Positions 8,229-8,981 of a stretch of 8,981 bases of DNA are shown piece by piece (position 1 is the stretch's first letter; every line of letters starts with the position of its first letter). The DNA is from Pseudomonadota bacterium. GTDB lineage: Bacteria; Pseudomonadota; Gammaproteobacteria; Steroidobacterales; Steroidobacteraceae. Both the position numbers and the translations under genes were made by a program. The notes beneath the pieces were generated by a model. It saw nothing but the letters and a program-made list of their open reading frames with translations. It had not been told where the DNA came from and made no database searches. The DNA lies in NCBI GenBank assembly GCA_003242685.1, contig QGVD01000103.1, positions 1 through 8,981 of the forward strand, in the 5' to 3' direction.

Positions 8229-8981
8229 CCGACGAGCTCCACGTAGCCGCGACCGGTGATGCGGCTGCCTTCGCGCGTACCTTCGACGTCCACTGCGCCT
8301 TCCCAGTAGCGCGTCTGCGCGATGAGCTCCTGATCGGCCAGCACGGGCCTTACGCCGACGTCGAGCCCGAGCGCTGGCACTCTCAAGCGCCAGCGCGCGG
8401 GATACCGGCCGCCGCGCGGGCTCTGCCAGTGGTCCAGAACATCGATGGGCACCTCGTCCGATGCGAGTGCACGCACGCTGCCGTCGGATCCGATCCATGT
8501 CCCTGCGCTGTGCGCATCGCGGCTCCCGTCCCGCTTTCGCAGGACGTAGAACATCAGCGCGCTGCCGTCGTCGAGCTGCAGAGCGAACCAGTCCCAGCCT
8601 TCCTGATCGGCGCCGAGCGATCCGCTGCCCCATTCCCGATCGAGCCAGGCGAGGCCGCTGACGTCGAGCGTCCGCCCGTCGAGCTCGAGCGTGCCGCGCG
8701 CAGCGATGCGCGGAATCGAGTAGTAGTAGCTCGCCGAGCCGGGTGCGCCGGACTTGCGGCTCAATCCCTGCTCGCCGTTCAGAACCGGGCCGGTGAGCGG
8801 GCGCAGCTCGAGCGTCAGTGAGCGATCTCCATCGGCCGCTGTCAGGAACCACCGGCCTGCAGCCGTCCCGCTTTGCCCGTCGCTCCAGGTCTCAACCGCC
8901 GGCTGTGGATCTGAGAGGAGTGGCGCCGGCGGCTCTTCTCCGATCTCCCAGTCCTCGAGCCAGACGCGGAACGGTTCCGCC
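8216..8981 (-). CDS. AttH/CrtC-like lipocalin-fold protein (5' end beyond the window)
   Basis: The last 254 residues of a protein in the family annotated as carotenoid 1,2-hydratase, AttH or lipocalin-like; the start lies to the right of the window. The frame is open to the edge (first full codon at 8980-8978) and begins with F-R-V-W-L-E-D-W, typical of the middle of the N-terminal lipocalin-like domain. Then follow G-L-S-R-K-S (72-77 of the visible part), A-S-Y-Y-Y-S-I-P-R (83-91), S-G-L-A-W-L-D-R-E-W-G-S and Q-E-G-W-D-W-F-A-L-Q-L-D-D-G, which are family hallmarks, and a C-terminal domain ending in W-E-G-A-V and G-R-G-Y-V-E-L-V-G-Y. Most relatives are periplasmic lipoproteins encoded beside a FtsX-like ABC transporter (attEFGH type), so an ABC permease probably lies just outside. 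True carotenoid hydratase activity is unlikely without crt genes nearby. A TTG at 8762-8764 is an internal codon, not the start. Confidence 0.85.
   Translation of the reverse strand, partial: AEPFRVWLEDWEIGEEPPAPLLSDPQPAVETWSDGQSGTAAGRWFLTAADGDRSLTLELRPLTGPVLNGEQGLSRKSGAPGSASYYYSIPRIAARGTLELDGRTLDVSGLAWLDREWGSGSLGADQEGWDWFALQLDDGSALMFYVLRKRDGSRDAHSAGTWIGSDGSVRALASDEVPIDVLDHWQSPRGGRYPARWRLRVPALGLDVGVRPVLADQELIAQTRYWEGAVDVEGTREGSRITGRGYVELVGYAR

Noticed and set aside
7878..8852. A 324-codon minus-strand frame across the AttH-like gene
   Set aside because: It is an out-of-frame shadow of the AttH-like gene; the Arg-rich composition is typical of GC-rich shadow frames.

Overview
The window is high-GC DNA, densely packed and coding on both strands, with Shine-Dalgarno sites ahead of most starts. 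A proteobacterium fits best, probably a free-living gamma- or beta-proteobacterium. The pointers are a YedA-like DMT transporter, Sec and lipoprotein signals, a periplasmic PQQ quinohemoprotein and an AttH/CrtC-like protein. I cannot name the genus. I see no tRNA, rRNA, CRISPR array, insertion sequence, integrase or phage gene.

Layout. (1) 68-4215, minus strand, read right to left: a YedA-type exporter (4215-3271), a cysteine-less carboxymuconolactone-decarboxylase/AhpD-fold protein (3215-2847), a cyclopropane-fatty-acid-synthase-type methyltransferase (2715-1417), a geranylgeranyl-reductase-type flavoprotein (1404-388, 12 nt behind the methyltransferase), and a 61-aa lipoprotein (253-68) followed by a strong GC-rich hairpin at the window edge. 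(2) 4216-4356: a divergent intergenic region. (3) 4357-6726, plus strand: a periplasmic PQQ-dependent alcohol dehydrogenase with a C-terminal cytochrome c domain. Its reading frame runs 182 nt into the antisense of the next gene. (4) 8981-6545, minus strand: a 5'-truncated AttH/CrtC-like lipocalin-fold protein, a NUDIX hydrolase with its own N-terminal domain, and an unrecognised cysteine-rich exported protein or lipoprotein. A doubtful small plus-strand ORF (7938-8228) lies between the AttH-like and NUDIX genes.

How the genes may work together. The only clear functional unit is the methyltransferase/flavoprotein pair. A CFA-synthase-type enzyme adds a one-carbon unit to an unsaturated phospholipid acyl chain. 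A C=C-acting flavoprotein directly behind it suggests a second redox step on that chain, giving a methyl-branched or otherwise modified membrane lipid rather than a plain cyclopropane. That is inference. The PQQ dehydrogenase oxidises alcohols in the periplasm and passes electrons through its own heme. No PQQ synthesis gene or separate cytochrome is nearby, so PQQ and the electron acceptor must come from elsewhere.

Most of the window is ordinary accessory metabolism. The points most worth a second look are the lipid-modifying pair with a palindrome over its likely promoter, the missing natural stop of the PQQ dehydrogenase, two mutually exclusive hairpins at 7123-7165, a near-perfect 20-bp inverted repeat at 8012-8031, and the unrecognised cysteine-rich protein.
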